DNA from: Rhodococcus sovatensis
Lineage (GTDB): Bacteria > Actinomycetota > Actinomycetes > Mycobacteriales > Mycobacteriaceae
Assembly (NCBI RefSeq): GCF_037327425.1
Contig: NZ_CP147846.1
Coordinates: 1,860,001-1,924,000 of the forward strand
Length of the DNA: 64,000 nucleotides
Direction of reading: 5' to 3'
The notes under the pieces were generated by a model. The model was not told the DNA's origin, made no database searches, and saw only the letters and a list, made by a program, of their open reading frames with translations. Below are positions 9,263-17,688 of the stretch, in pieces; the stretch's first letter is position 1; every line of letters starts with the position of its first letter. A program made the translations under genes and the position numbers.

Positions 9263-9279
9263 TCGAAACGCGGTTTCGA
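9263..9279. other. Short inverted repeat between FAH and lipoprotein genes
   Basis: TCGAAAC-GCG-GTTTCGA, a perfect 7-bp inverted repeat with a 3-base loop, about 55 bases after the FAH stop and 90 bases upstream of the lipoprotein start. It could be a weak terminator or an operator; the sequence does not decide. Confidence 0.4.
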
Positions 9280-9332
9280 ACAGCGGCGATCACGACGGCG
9301 ACGGATGTTCCGCGAGTCCGCGACTTACGCGT

Positions 9333-10247
9333 TCAGGAGTCCACGATGGTGTGTTCGACCACTCCGATGTCGTCCAGGGACAGTGTCAATGTGTCTCCGG
9401 GTGCCAGCCAGTTTCCGGTTTCCATGCCGCTGCCGCCGGGGAGTGTTCCCGTTCCGAACAGTTCGCCGGGGAGAAGCTGTTCGTCACGGGATGCGTGAGC
9501 AAGCACTTCGCCGAGGCTCCACTTCATTCCAGCGCTGCTGACTCGGCTGACAGTATTGCCGTTGATCGATACCGTTCCGGTCAACGAGTCGATGCGGGGA
9601 AGGACGTCGTCGGCGGTGACTGCCGTCGTCGACATCGACGACATGAAGTGCTTGGACTTCTGTGGTCCGAATCCTGATGCCATCTCTCGGCGCTGGACAT
9701 CTCGCGCACTGAAGTCGTTCAACAGAACGAAGGATCCGATCGCTGACGTCGCCTCTTCGGGTGTGGCATTGCGAAGCGGCGCGGACAGCACGAAGCCGAT
9801 CTCCAGCTCGTAGTCCAATGCTGCTGAGTAAGAGGGGATTTCGATCGAAGTGCCGCTCGGAACAAGAGTGAGATGGTTGGACATGTAGTAGACAGGCTGC
9901 TGGTAGAAGAGTGGTGAAGGCTTGAACATCGGGAATGGCCGCCGTGTCAATCGTTCGACCACAGCAGTTGCCCGAAACTGAGCTGGATGAAAGCGTCGAA
10001 CCAGCCCTCGGCTCGCGTCGATGTTGTGTTGTTCGTACAGCAGGAAATCCCGAAACGAGACGGGATGGAACGGAAGGGCGTCAGGGGAACGCTGCCGGTG
10101 CCTGTTGTCGACCGAGGTCAGCCACGCGTCGCTGAATGGAGTGCCCCCGAGAGCGCTGGTGTCGCTCAACGGTTGCCAGGTCGAGTCCTGCTTCGACTGA
10201 AATTCGGCGACGACGCCGTTCGACGTGTGAACCCTGCGAATCTTCAT
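9333..10247 (-). CDS. Fumarylacetoacetate hydrolase (FAH) family protein
   Basis: Protein of 304 aa from an ATG at 10247 with GGGGAG upstream. The C-terminal two thirds are the FAH fold: metal ligands in AALDYELEIGFVL (the D-x-E pattern), the loop NDFSARDVQRREMASGFGPQ followed by KSKHF, and GTGTLPGGSGMETGNWLAPG near the end. The family cleaves or hydrates/decarboxylates beta-diketo acids, often in aromatic or amino-acid breakdown. Its ATG overlaps the stop of the amine oxidase gene (ATGA), so the two are translationally coupled and probably act on one pathway. Substrate unknown. Confidence 0.9.
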   Translation of the reverse strand: MKIRRVHTSNGVVAEFQSKQDSTWQPLSDTSALGGTPFSDAWLTSVDNRHRQRSPDALPFHPVSFRDFLLYEQHNIDASRGLVRRFHPAQFRATAVVERLTRRPFPMFKPSPLFYQQPVYYMSNHLTLVPSGTSIEIPSYSAALDYELEIGFVLSAPLRNATPEEATSAIGSFVLLNDFSARDVQRREMASGFGPQKSKHFMSSMSTTAVTADDVLPRIDSLTGTVSINGNTVSRVSSAGMKWSLGEVLAHASRDEQLLPGELFGTGTLPGGSGMETGNWLAPGDTLTLSLDDIGVVEHTIVDS

Positions 10248-11593
10248 TTCTCCCCAGCCCCCGCTGTTCGTCTGATCCAGATGTCCTCGAACGGTACTGT
10301 ACGTCCGAGGATCCGTTCTGCGGCCCGGTGCCCTGATTTGAAGGCCGCAGTCACGGTGGCTGGATCGTCGGTCCATGTTGCTTCGCCGGCCAGGTACATT
10401 ACATCCCCTATCGGCGTGGACAAGTTGTCGTGATCCTCGGGTATCGATCCGACCGTCATGTAGGAATAGGAGCCATGCGAGAACGGATCGTCCTGCCAAC
10501 GCGTGACGTGTATTCGATCGGGCTGTAATACACGGTCTCCGTACAGTCTCCGCAGCGCGTCGAGGACGGAATCTCCGATACGCGCGTCCGACCAGTGACG
10601 GGTATCTCGAGCACATGGACCCGCTGCGAACGTCAACAGTGTCGGAGAACCGTGCACCGCGCTCACGTCGTACCACGAGTGCCACCATCGACCGGCCTCA
10701 CCCTGCTGTCGAATGGCATAGACGTCCTGGTCCCAGAACTTCTCGGGGAATCGCAAGAAGACTTTCTCGAATGCGTTCATCTCGAGCCGATCCAAGGCTC
10801 GCGTCAATCGTTGGGGCAGCGGCGGATCGATCACGAACTCCGGCGACTTCAATACCCCGATCGGGACCGTGACGACAACCCTGTCGGCTGAGAATTCACC
10901 GCGATCCGTTTCCGCGACGATGCCGGTCGGAGCCCACCGCACACGGGTTACTACGTGCCGCCGACGCAGGTCGAGCCCGTCTGCGAGGTGCGTGGCGAGC
11001 TCGTCGTAGCCATCGGGAAATACGACCTCGTCGCCCTCGATGGCATCGTCGTCGAGCCCGTGCGCGTCGAGATCGTCGAGCCAGACGCCCAATTGCTCCT
11101 CGGATCGGTGCTGCAGGAACTCGCGGACCCTCGCGGAACGTTCTTCGTCCCAGTCCAGCTCGCCGAGCGTGGTTTCCACGGCACTGCCGAAGGATGTCAT
11201 CGGCTCCGATGCGGCGATGGTCGTCGCCAGTCGAGCGTCGAAGAAGTGAACGTCCGAGGCGAATCGCTCGGCGGCCTCGTCGCTGAGTCGCGTGCCGCTA
11301 GGGGAGTAGTACGCAATTGCGCGACCGTCGGGTTGATAGCTGCCGACGGTGAACTCGACGGTGCGCATGCCGTAGGCCTCGACTGCATCGGCAAGAGGGT
11401 TGCCGTCGACTCCGTGAATCCAGGAGGCGCCGTAGTCGAGGACTTCACCGTCGGAGCGTGATGTCCAGACCCGCCCGCCGATCCGGTCGCGGGCTTCCAG
11501 GACGACAACATGCCGCCCTGCGTCGGTGAGAATTCTTGCGGCCGTCAGCCCGGCGATCCCGGCCCCCACGATCAGCGTGCCGAAGTCGGTCAA
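10244..11593 (-). CDS. Flavin monoamine oxidase family protein (FAD-dependent)
   Basis: Protein of 449 aa. The N-terminal dinucleotide fold is TLIVGAGIAGLTAARIL, followed by VVLEARDRIGGRVWT and GASWIHG, all standard for polyamine/monoamine oxidases. The C-terminal FAD-contact region reads MYLAGEATWTDDPATVTAAF. It should oxidise an amine or amino-acid derivative to the aldehyde or imine with release of hydrogen peroxide. TTG at 11593 is the likely start (GGA six bases upstream). It overlaps the FAH gene by four bases and lies 126 bases downstream of the binding-protein gene, so it may or may not share that operon. Confidence 0.9.
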   Translation of the reverse strand: MTDFGTLIVGAGIAGLTAARILTDAGRHVVVLEARDRIGGRVWTSRSDGEVLDYGASWIHGVDGNPLADAVEAYGMRTVEFTVGSYQPDGRAIAYYSPSGTRLSDEAAERFASDVHFFDARLATTIAASEPMTSFGSAVETTLGELDWDEERSARVREFLQHRSEEQLGVWLDDLDAHGLDDDAIEGDEVVFPDGYDELATHLADGLDLRRRHVVTRVRWAPTGIVAETDRGEFSADRVVVTVPIGVLKSPEFVIDPPLPQRLTRALDRLEMNAFEKVFLRFPEKFWDQDVYAIRQQGEAGRWWHSWYDVSAVHGSPTLLTFAAGPCARDTRHWSDARIGDSVLDALRRLYGDRVLQPDRIHVTRWQDDPFSHGSYSYMTVGSIPEDHDNLSTPIGDVMYLAGEATWTDDPATVTAAFKSGHRAAERILGRTVPFEDIWIRRTAGAGEK

Positions 11594-11719
11594 CGTCGTT
11601 CCGATCTGTCTGTTGAGGTCGGTGGTGAAGGTGCGGTGAGGTTGCTATCGGCGCTGGGACGAGCGGCTGCCATTGTGGTGAAACGTGGTGTGTACACCCT
11701 CCTCCAACGTTAATGCGCC

Positions 11720-12709
11720 TTATGCGATCTCGGAAGTGAAATTGGCGTAGCGCGTCTGCGCCGTCGCCTCGGAGCCGATGTCGCCCAATCTCCCTGCCAC
11801 GATCGCATCGAGGTCTTCGAGGAGCCAGTACGTTGCAAATGGATGTTCGGCCGTCCACATGTCTCCGTTGACATCGAGGGCCCTAGCGCCGAGCACCTCG
11901 CCGAAACCACCGGTCGATCGGACGGTGTCTGCGGAGTACACACCTTCGTCCAAGACCGCGATGACGTCGGCATCTTGGCTGGCCAGATGCTCGGGCGACA
12001 GCGCGGTCCACGGGCCTATCGTTGATTCGGTCGGATCAGCCTTTTGCATTTCGGGTGCATCGAGCCCGACCGACTCGGCGAGAACGGACGAGGGCGCCGA
12101 CGCGGTGGCGATCGCGAGTATGTCTGATGCGTACATCAGCACCGAAAGCGACATCGGCCTGTCTTCTACCTTCGCGCGCAGAGAATCAATCTGCGCGTTC
12201 AAGACCGACTCGAGCCGGATGGCCTCGTCGTGACGGTCGAACATCTCAGCGACGAAGGCCAGCGATTGCTGCCACGGTGCGAGATACGGCATGGGAACGG
12301 TGGCCACCGTATCCGAGATGGCCCGGTAGAGGGTGTCGTCACCGTAGTTGCTGCCCACCACCAGATCGGGACTGACGCTCAGCACGTCCTCCGTGGGTGG
12401 CGCTCCGACGGGCGGTACATCGATCACCTTCGAACCGGCTTCGGCCAGTAGGGCGTCGCCGATAGGTGAGCCGAAGCCGGTGAACACCACGTCGGGTACG
12501 ACACCGACGGCCAAGAGCGCCATGGCGGCCGTCTCGTCGGTGGCGACGATCCGCTGCGCGTCAGTGGGTACCTCGGTGATTCCGTAGTCGTGTGTGACTG
12601 TCCGCGTCTGCGCCTCCTCGCCGACGCCTCCGTCGACCGAGCTCGAACACCCTGCAGCGACCATCGCAACTACAAGCGTTGTCATCGATATGCGAACTGT
12701 CTTGTTCAT
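11720..12709 (-). CDS. Iron-siderophore-type ABC transporter substrate-binding lipoprotein
   Basis: Protein of 329 aa with a lipoprotein signal (MNKTVRISMTTLVVAMVAAG then Cys). The family start of periplasmic FecB/FepB-type binding proteins follows: YGITEVPTDAQRIVATDETA, then ALLAVGVVPDVVFTG and LSVSPDLVVGSNY. A long central helix region (EMFDRHDEAIRLESVLNAQI) fits class III binding proteins. It should capture a ferric siderophore or related chelate at the cell surface and deliver it to the ABC pair encoded upstream. The ATG at 12709 overlaps the ABC stop (ATGA), and AGGAG lies about eight bases upstream. Confidence 0.88.
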   Translation of the reverse strand: MNKTVRISMTTLVVAMVAAGCSSSVDGGVGEEAQTRTVTHDYGITEVPTDAQRIVATDETAAMALLAVGVVPDVVFTGFGSPIGDALLAEAGSKVIDVPPVGAPPTEDVLSVSPDLVVGSNYGDDTLYRAISDTVATVPMPYLAPWQQSLAFVAEMFDRHDEAIRLESVLNAQIDSLRAKVEDRPMSLSVLMYASDILAIATASAPSSVLAESVGLDAPEMQKADPTESTIGPWTALSPEHLASQDADVIAVLDEGVYSADTVRSTGGFGEVLGARALDVNGDMWTAEHPFATYWLLEDLDAIVAGRLGDIGSEATAQTRYANFTSEIA

Positions 12710-14436
12710 CTGGGGATCTCCTGGCCGAAAGTCCATCCGGCCGCGTCGCTGCGGTCTCGGAAAAAGTCTGAATAGATGCCGTTACGGCCGATCAACTGGT
12801 CGTGTGTACCGATATTTTCGACGCCACCGCCATCGAGGACGACGATCTGATCGGCGCCTCGGACGGTGGACAGTCGATGCGCGATGACGATGACTGTCCT
12901 GCCGACAGCGAGTTCAGCGACAGCCGCAGTGATCGCCGCTTCGTTCTCACCGTCCAGCGCCGCGGTGGCCTCGTCCAAGAGGACGATCGGCGCATCCTTC
13001 AGCAATGCTCGCGCGATGGACACCCGCTGTCGCTGCCCGCCCGACAAAAGCGATCCTCCTTCTCCGACCCGTGTGTCCCACCCATCGGGAAGTGCATCTA
13101 TCACCGAATCCAGTCTGGCTGCGCGGGCCACGGTATGGATCTGCTCGTCCGTCGCATCGGGCTTCCCCAGGCGCACGTTTTCGAGCACCGTGTCGTCGAA
13201 CAGGTAGACATTCTGAAAAACCATGGCAGTCATGTTCATGATCGAGGTCGTCGACATCTCGCGAACGTCGACGCCACCGATCCGCACGGACCCGGCGTCG
13301 ACATCCCAGAACCGTGCGATCAGCCGAGTCAGTGTCGACTTGCCGGACCCGGATGGGCCGATCAAAGCCGTGACCGTGCCGGGCGCACATCGGAACGATA
13401 TGTCGTGCACTACCGGCCGGTCCGGGGCATACCCGAACGCAACGTGGTCGAATTCGACCGAACCGTCCGCTGGCGTACGGGGATGTGCCGGCTCGGGCAG
13501 TGCGGGCGCGTCGAGTACGGCCTCGACGCTGTCGAGCGCCGTGTCGGCAAGCTGCAGTCCGGACGCGTATGCCCCCACGAGTGACAGGGGTTCGACAAAA
13601 CGCACCGCGAACAACATGATCACGACGGCGTCTGTGGGTTGCAGCGCACCGCCCATCGAAAGGTATGCCACGCACACGAGACCGAGAGCCAGCGTCAGGA
13701 CGACTGTCGCCGCGTAGCGGGCGAGCGGTGCGTTCTGCCGATCGAGGCTGCGGCGAGTGGACTCACGGCTTGCATCGATCGCGTCGTTCAGCTCGCCCCA
13801 ACCCCCGACGAGCGTGCCCGACGCTCTCAGGATCGGTTGAAGTCGAGCGAACTCGAGTACCTTCTCCGACGCGTCGGCGTTGACGCGTTCCTCGCGGTCG
13901 TGTTCGGGCCCGGAGACCTTCTTGATCGCGCGAAAGTAGTAGTACAGCAACGGAACAGGGATCAACAACGCAGCTGAGATGCGCCAGTCGACGAACGCAA
14001 TCAGTACGACGACGGTGGCAGGTGTCGTCACAGCCACCGTCATCTGCTGGAGGAACACCGAGGGCACGTTCATGAGGTTCTGCAGCGACGTCGACATGAT
14101 CGAGGAAAGCTGCCCTGCGCGAGCGCTGGTGAACCATCCGAGCGGCAACGTCGCCACATGCGACGACACGCGGCGCATCAACGCGTCGGTTACCGCTTCG
14201 ATTCCGACGTAATAACCGACGTTCGACGTCGTCACCAACGAAATGCCCGACACGGCCGCTCCCAAAGCGGCCACCACGAGCCAATTCCACGGTACCGTTC
14301 CATCGAGCAGAGCTCGCAGAATGGGAATCAGCGTCCCGAACACCAGTCCCTGCGATACGCCCGCGACCGCGTATCCGAACACCAGCTGCCTCAGCCCGCT
14401 GGGCTCCTCCAACAACGCGTCGGTCCGTCCGATCAT
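12706..14436 (-). CDS. ABC transporter, fused permease/ATPase (second half of heterodimer)
   Basis: Protein of 576 aa: six-helix exporter-type membrane domain (about 1-310), then an ATPase domain with Walker A GPSGSGKST, Q-loop MVFQNVYLFDD, signature LSGGQRQR, Walker B IVLLDEATAALD and switch His in VIAHRL. All catalytic positions are intact. Together with its neighbour it resembles the mycobacterial IrtAB and Yersinia YbtPQ pairs, exporter-fold proteins that import siderophores; there is no siderophore-reductase domain here. The ATG at 14436 overlaps the upstream gene's stop, and its own stop overlaps the binding-protein start. The import direction is inferred from the linked binding lipoprotein. 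Confidence 0.9.
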   Translation of the reverse strand: MIGRTDALLEEPSGLRQLVFGYAVAGVSQGLVFGTLIPILRALLDGTVPWNWLVVAALGAAVSGISLVTTSNVGYYVGIEAVTDALMRRVSSHVATLPLGWFTSARAGQLSSIMSTSLQNLMNVPSVFLQQMTVAVTTPATVVVLIAFVDWRISAALLIPVPLLYYYFRAIKKVSGPEHDREERVNADASEKVLEFARLQPILRASGTLVGGWGELNDAIDASRESTRRSLDRQNAPLARYAATVVLTLALGLVCVAYLSMGGALQPTDAVVIMLFAVRFVEPLSLVGAYASGLQLADTALDSVEAVLDAPALPEPAHPRTPADGSVEFDHVAFGYAPDRPVVHDISFRCAPGTVTALIGPSGSGKSTLTRLIARFWDVDAGSVRIGGVDVREMSTTSIMNMTAMVFQNVYLFDDTVLENVRLGKPDATDEQIHTVARAARLDSVIDALPDGWDTRVGEGGSLLSGGQRQRVSIARALLKDAPIVLLDEATAALDGENEAAITAAVAELAVGRTVIVIAHRLSTVRGADQIVVLDGGGVENIGTHDQLIGRNGIYSDFFRDRSDAAGWTFGQEIPR

Positions 14437-16139
14437 GCTGCGCCCGCCGAGTCCCACATCTTCGCGTACCGGCCATCGTGAGCGAGTAGTTCGCTATGTG
14501 TGCCGCGCTCGACGATGCGCCCGGATTCGAGGACCACGATGGTGTCGGCGCCTCGAATGGTGTTGAGGCGGTGCGCGATGACCAATACGGTCCGTCCGCG
14601 GGCCAACGCTGATAGTGCACGTTGGATTTCGGCTTCGCTGTGCGGGTCTGCGTGCGCGGTGGCTTCGTCGAGGACGAGGATCGGCGCATCCTGCAGCACC
14701 GCACGAGCGATCGTGATGCGCTGAAGTTCTCCGCCGGACAAACCTGAAGCCGTTGTGCCCAGCATCGTGTCGTACCCGTCGGACAAGGCGACGATCCTGT
14801 CATGGATGAAAGCTGCCCTCGCAGCAGCAATTACATCGCCGTCCTCCGCCGTCGGCCGGGACAACGCGATATTGTCGCGCACGGTGGCGCGCATCACCTG
14901 CGCGTCCTGAAAGACCATCGCGACCGTCGACAGAAGTTCGGTTTCGTCGATGTCGCGCACGTCGACGCCGCCCACCCGGACCTCGCCGCCAGTGACGTCC
15001 CAGAGCCGGGGCACCAGCCGTGCGACGGTCGTCTTCCCCGATCCGGACGGTCCGACGAGTGCGGTGATTGTGCCGGGCTTCAACACCAGGTCGATACGGT
15101 CGAGGGCGCTGCGCCGGCCGTCGTAGGAGAACGACACGTGGTCGAACTCCACCGATCCGTCGGCAGGACGGCGCGGTCGTGTCGGGCGCGGAAGCGGTTC
15201 TGTGGCCAGCACTGTGCCGAGGTGTGCTGCCGCGACCGCGGCGCTGCTGATTGCCCCGACGATCTGAGTGAGGTTCATGAACGGGCCGGGCAGGCCCACT
15301 CCGACGGCGAGGAACGGCAGCAGATCGACGGCAGGAAGAGTGCCGATGCCTACCAGGACGGAGCCGGTAGTAACGATCCAGACCATCAGTACTGCAGGCG
15401 AATACAGCAGGTTCAGGACAGTCACCGGGATGCCGGTTCCCTTCATCCACGTACGGCAGATCTCTGTGAGGCTGTCGACTGAGCGGGTGAAGCGGGTGAA
15501 CATGGCAGTCTCTGGCCCGTACGCCTTGACCACCTCGATACCGTCGACCAATTCGACCGTCGTCCGCGAAACCCCGGCCAGGGCGCAGTTGTAGGCGTCC
15601 ATGTGCTTTCTGAACGAGGCCTGCATCGGGGGAAGGACTGCGAAGAACGTCACGACCACGTAGCCGATCACAAGAGTTGCCATTCGCCAATCCATGACGA
15701 CGAGGTACGCCGACGCCATGATCGGCGTGACGATCGTTCCCGCCAACTCCCCAAACGAGTGCGCGACGATGACGTGCATTCGCTTGACGTCGTCGGATAC
15801 GGCCTTCTCGATTTCGGGAGACCCCGACTCTGCGAACCAGCCCAGAGGGGCCGCCGCCAACACTGCCACAATCGACTTCCGGGTCAGCGCACGAAAGTCC
15901 GCATCCGCGTAGTGACACAGCACAGTGGCGATCCCGTAGAACGCGATGCGTCCGAGTGCGCCGGCAATGCCGATTGCCACCCACGTCCACACATCTTTGT
16001 CTCGTCCGGTGAGCAATGCGCGCCCTACCTCGGCGACAGCGATAAACGGAACGACGGCCAACCCACCCGAAACCGCTGCCAGTGCAGCACCGCTCGCGAG
16101 GCGCGCCCGGACCGGGCGGAGAAACGTGGACAACGACAT
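14433..16139 (-). CDS. ABC transporter, fused permease/ATPase (first half of heterodimer)
   Basis: Protein of 568 aa with the same architecture as the next gene: membrane helices up to about residue 300, then Walker A GPSGSGKTT, signature LSGGELQR, Walker B ILVLDEATAHAD and VIAHRL. In the switch region Asp is followed by Pro-His rather than the usual Gly, a small departure from consensus. It forms the first gene of the ABC-ABC-binding protein unit and is divergent from a TetR-family gene 70 bases away, the likely repressor. No clear ribosome site precedes the ATG at 16139, so a short leader is possible. Confidence 0.9.
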   Translation of the reverse strand: MSLSTFLRPVRARLASGAALAAVSGGLAVVPFIAVAEVGRALLTGRDKDVWTWVAIGIAGALGRIAFYGIATVLCHYADADFRALTRKSIVAVLAAAPLGWFAESGSPEIEKAVSDDVKRMHVIVAHSFGELAGTIVTPIMASAYLVVMDWRMATLVIGYVVVTFFAVLPPMQASFRKHMDAYNCALAGVSRTTVELVDGIEVVKAYGPETAMFTRFTRSVDSLTEICRTWMKGTGIPVTVLNLLYSPAVLMVWIVTTGSVLVGIGTLPAVDLLPFLAVGVGLPGPFMNLTQIVGAISSAAVAAAHLGTVLATEPLPRPTRPRRPADGSVEFDHVSFSYDGRRSALDRIDLVLKPGTITALVGPSGSGKTTVARLVPRLWDVTGGEVRVGGVDVRDIDETELLSTVAMVFQDAQVMRATVRDNIALSRPTAEDGDVIAAARAAFIHDRIVALSDGYDTMLGTTASGLSGGELQRITIARAVLQDAPILVLDEATAHADPHSEAEIQRALSALARGRTVLVIAHRLNTIRGADTIVVLESGRIVERGTHSELLAHDGRYAKMWDSAGAA

Positions 16140-16172
16140 TGCGGGGGAGTCATGCGTACCCGTCTATGATTG

Positions 16173-16183
16173 GATCAGTGATC
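16173..16183. promoter_or_regulatory. Candidate TetR operator in divergent promoter
   Basis: GATCA-G-TGATC, a perfect 5-bp inverted repeat with a one-base centre, lies midway between the divergent ABC and TetR starts. A TATGAT hexamer at 16165-16170 could be the -10 element of the TetR gene, which would place the palindrome over its transcription start. Operator role is inference from position. Confidence 0.4.
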
Positions 16184-16209
16184 TATTACGCGTGAAAGGT
16201 ACCAGCGGC

Positions 16210-16875
16210 ATGGTGGACGGTAAAGACGTACGTTCGGGCGGCAAGCGCGCCTATAGGACCGGTATGACTTCGCGGACGATCGTCGACGCTGCAGTCGCAC
16301 TCACTCGGCAGCATGGTCTCGAGGCGTGGACGACGCGGACGCTCGCTGCATCGCTCGATACTTCGCTGTCGGTGCTTGCGCACCACATCGGTGATCGGCA
16401 GGCCTTGTCTGCTGCGGTGGTCGATCGGGTTGCCGGATCGATTTCCGTTCCGTCGCCCGATCTTTCGTGGCGGTCCTGGTTGACTGAATTGTTCACCAGT
16501 CTCCGTGAGGCTTTCGAATCGCATCCTGGCGTCGCGCAATGGACGCTTCTACACGGACCCGTCACTGATGCGATAGCGCCCGTTGTCGATGCGGCCGTGA
16601 CGGTGTTGCTGGACGCTGGATTCGGTGACGACGCTGCGCGCGCCTATGCAGTCGTGTTCACCGTGTGTGTGTCCCAAATCGCCCTCGGTGATGCCCGTCG
16701 CACGACGAATGCCGGACACGGTGCAATGCTGTACGGTCTGCCTCCGGCGGGGGAACGTGGGCGCGGACTCGATGCGATGGTAGAGATGATCGCAGGCTTC
16801 AGCCGGAGCGATCACTACGCGTACACGCTCGAGTGTGCGCTCGACGGCATCGACGCTCAGCGTGCTCGTCGCTGA
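16210..16875 (+). CDS. TetR-family transcriptional regulator
   Basis: Protein of 221 aa. The N-terminal helix-turn-helix is recognisable: SRTIVDAAVALTRQHGLEAW, then TRTLAASLDTSLSVLAHHIG (recognition helix region). The C-terminal ligand domain is helical (ESHPGVAQWTLLHGPVTDAI; AYAVVFTVCVSQIALG). It is divergent from the siderophore-type ABC operon and is the natural candidate regulator of it and of itself. I choose the ATG at 16210 (AAAGG 11 bases upstream); a GTG at 16192 is also in frame. Ligand unknown. Confidence 0.85.
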   Translation: MVDGKDVRSGGKRAYRTGMTSRTIVDAAVALTRQHGLEAWTTRTLAASLDTSLSVLAHHIGDRQALSAAVVDRVAGSISVPSPDLSWRSWLTELFTSLREAFESHPGVAQWTLLHGPVTDAIAPVVDAAVTVLLDAGFGDDAARAYAVVFTVCVSQIALGDARRTTNAGHGAMLYGLPPAGERGRGLDAMVEMIAGFSRSDHYAYTLECALDGIDAQRARR

Positions 16876-17011
16876 CCAACGTGCATTCGGCCAGTTGGCT
16901 CAGCCACGCGAGCATTGCGAGTGAATCGTCTCGCCACTAACGTCTTCACCACAGTCGTCGGCGAGGCCGGTTCGGGAGCATGGGGTTGTCGATGAATAGC
17001 AAGGGTGGCCG

Positions 17012-17650
17012 ATGAAGACCGATTTCAAGAAGACACTTGCGTGCTACACAGCCAAGCGTGGCACATTCGACTTTGTCGATGTTCCGCCGCTCCGATACAT
17101 GATGGTCGACGGACGAGGTGATCCGAACACCGCGCAGAGCTACGCCGATGCGATTGCTGCCGTCTATCCAGTTGCATATGCACTCAAATTCCTCAGCAAG
17201 AACGAACTCGGCCGAGACTATGTAGTCATGCCCCTCGAGGCGCTGTGGTCTGCGTCGAACATGGATGTATTCACCACTGAGCGAGACAAATCGCAGTGGA
17301 ATTGGACTCTCTTGAACATGGTGCCCGACTGGATCGAGCAGGACATGTTCGACACAGCAGTAGCGGAGTCGATGGCGAAGCGGCACACCAGTGTTCACGT
17401 CGATCTGCGAATGGAGGTCCTTCACGAAGGGCGGTGTGTGCAGACCTTGCACATCGGTTCGTACGACGACGAGGCCGAAGTGCTGCACCGCCTGCATCAC
17501 GAGTTCATTCCGGCAGCGGGCGCGACGATGACCGGGCGCCATCACGAAATCTATCTGAGCGATCCCCGACGGGTCGAACCGTCCAAGTTGCGAACCATTC
17601 TGCGGCAGCCGATCGAAGAAGCGAAGGTTGTCGGTGTCGACAACCCGTGA
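17012..17650 (+). CDS. GyrI-like domain protein
   Basis: Protein of 212 aa starting MKTDFKKTLACYTAKRGTFD, a hallmark opening of the GyrI-like small-molecule-binding family (COG4832 type), with MMVDGRGDPNTAQSYADAI and the later block FIPAAGATMTGRHHEIYLSD followed by RRVEPSKLRTILRQP. These single-domain proteins have the SOUL/GyrI fold found in the effector domain of MerR and AraC regulators. They are thought to bind or hydrolyse small cationic or electrophilic compounds. The ATG at 17012 follows AAGGGTGG. The MFS gene follows after 38 bases and is probably cotranscribed. Confidence 0.85.
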   Translation: MKTDFKKTLACYTAKRGTFDFVDVPPLRYMMVDGRGDPNTAQSYADAIAAVYPVAYALKFLSKNELGRDYVVMPLEALWSASNMDVFTTERDKSQWNWTLLNMVPDWIEQDMFDTAVAESMAKRHTSVHVDLRMEVLHEGRCVQTLHIGSYDDEAEVLHRLHHEFIPAAGATMTGRHHEIYLSDPRRVEPSKLRTILRQPIEEAKVVGVDNP

Positions 17651-17688
17651 GCGAGCGTTTCGGTCCCCGCTCTGACACGATATCCGGC

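Noticed and set aside
16946..17545. Minus-strand frame of 199 codons opposite the GyrI-like gene
   Set aside because: Shadow frame; the plus-strand GyrI-like protein has family motifs and a ribosome site.
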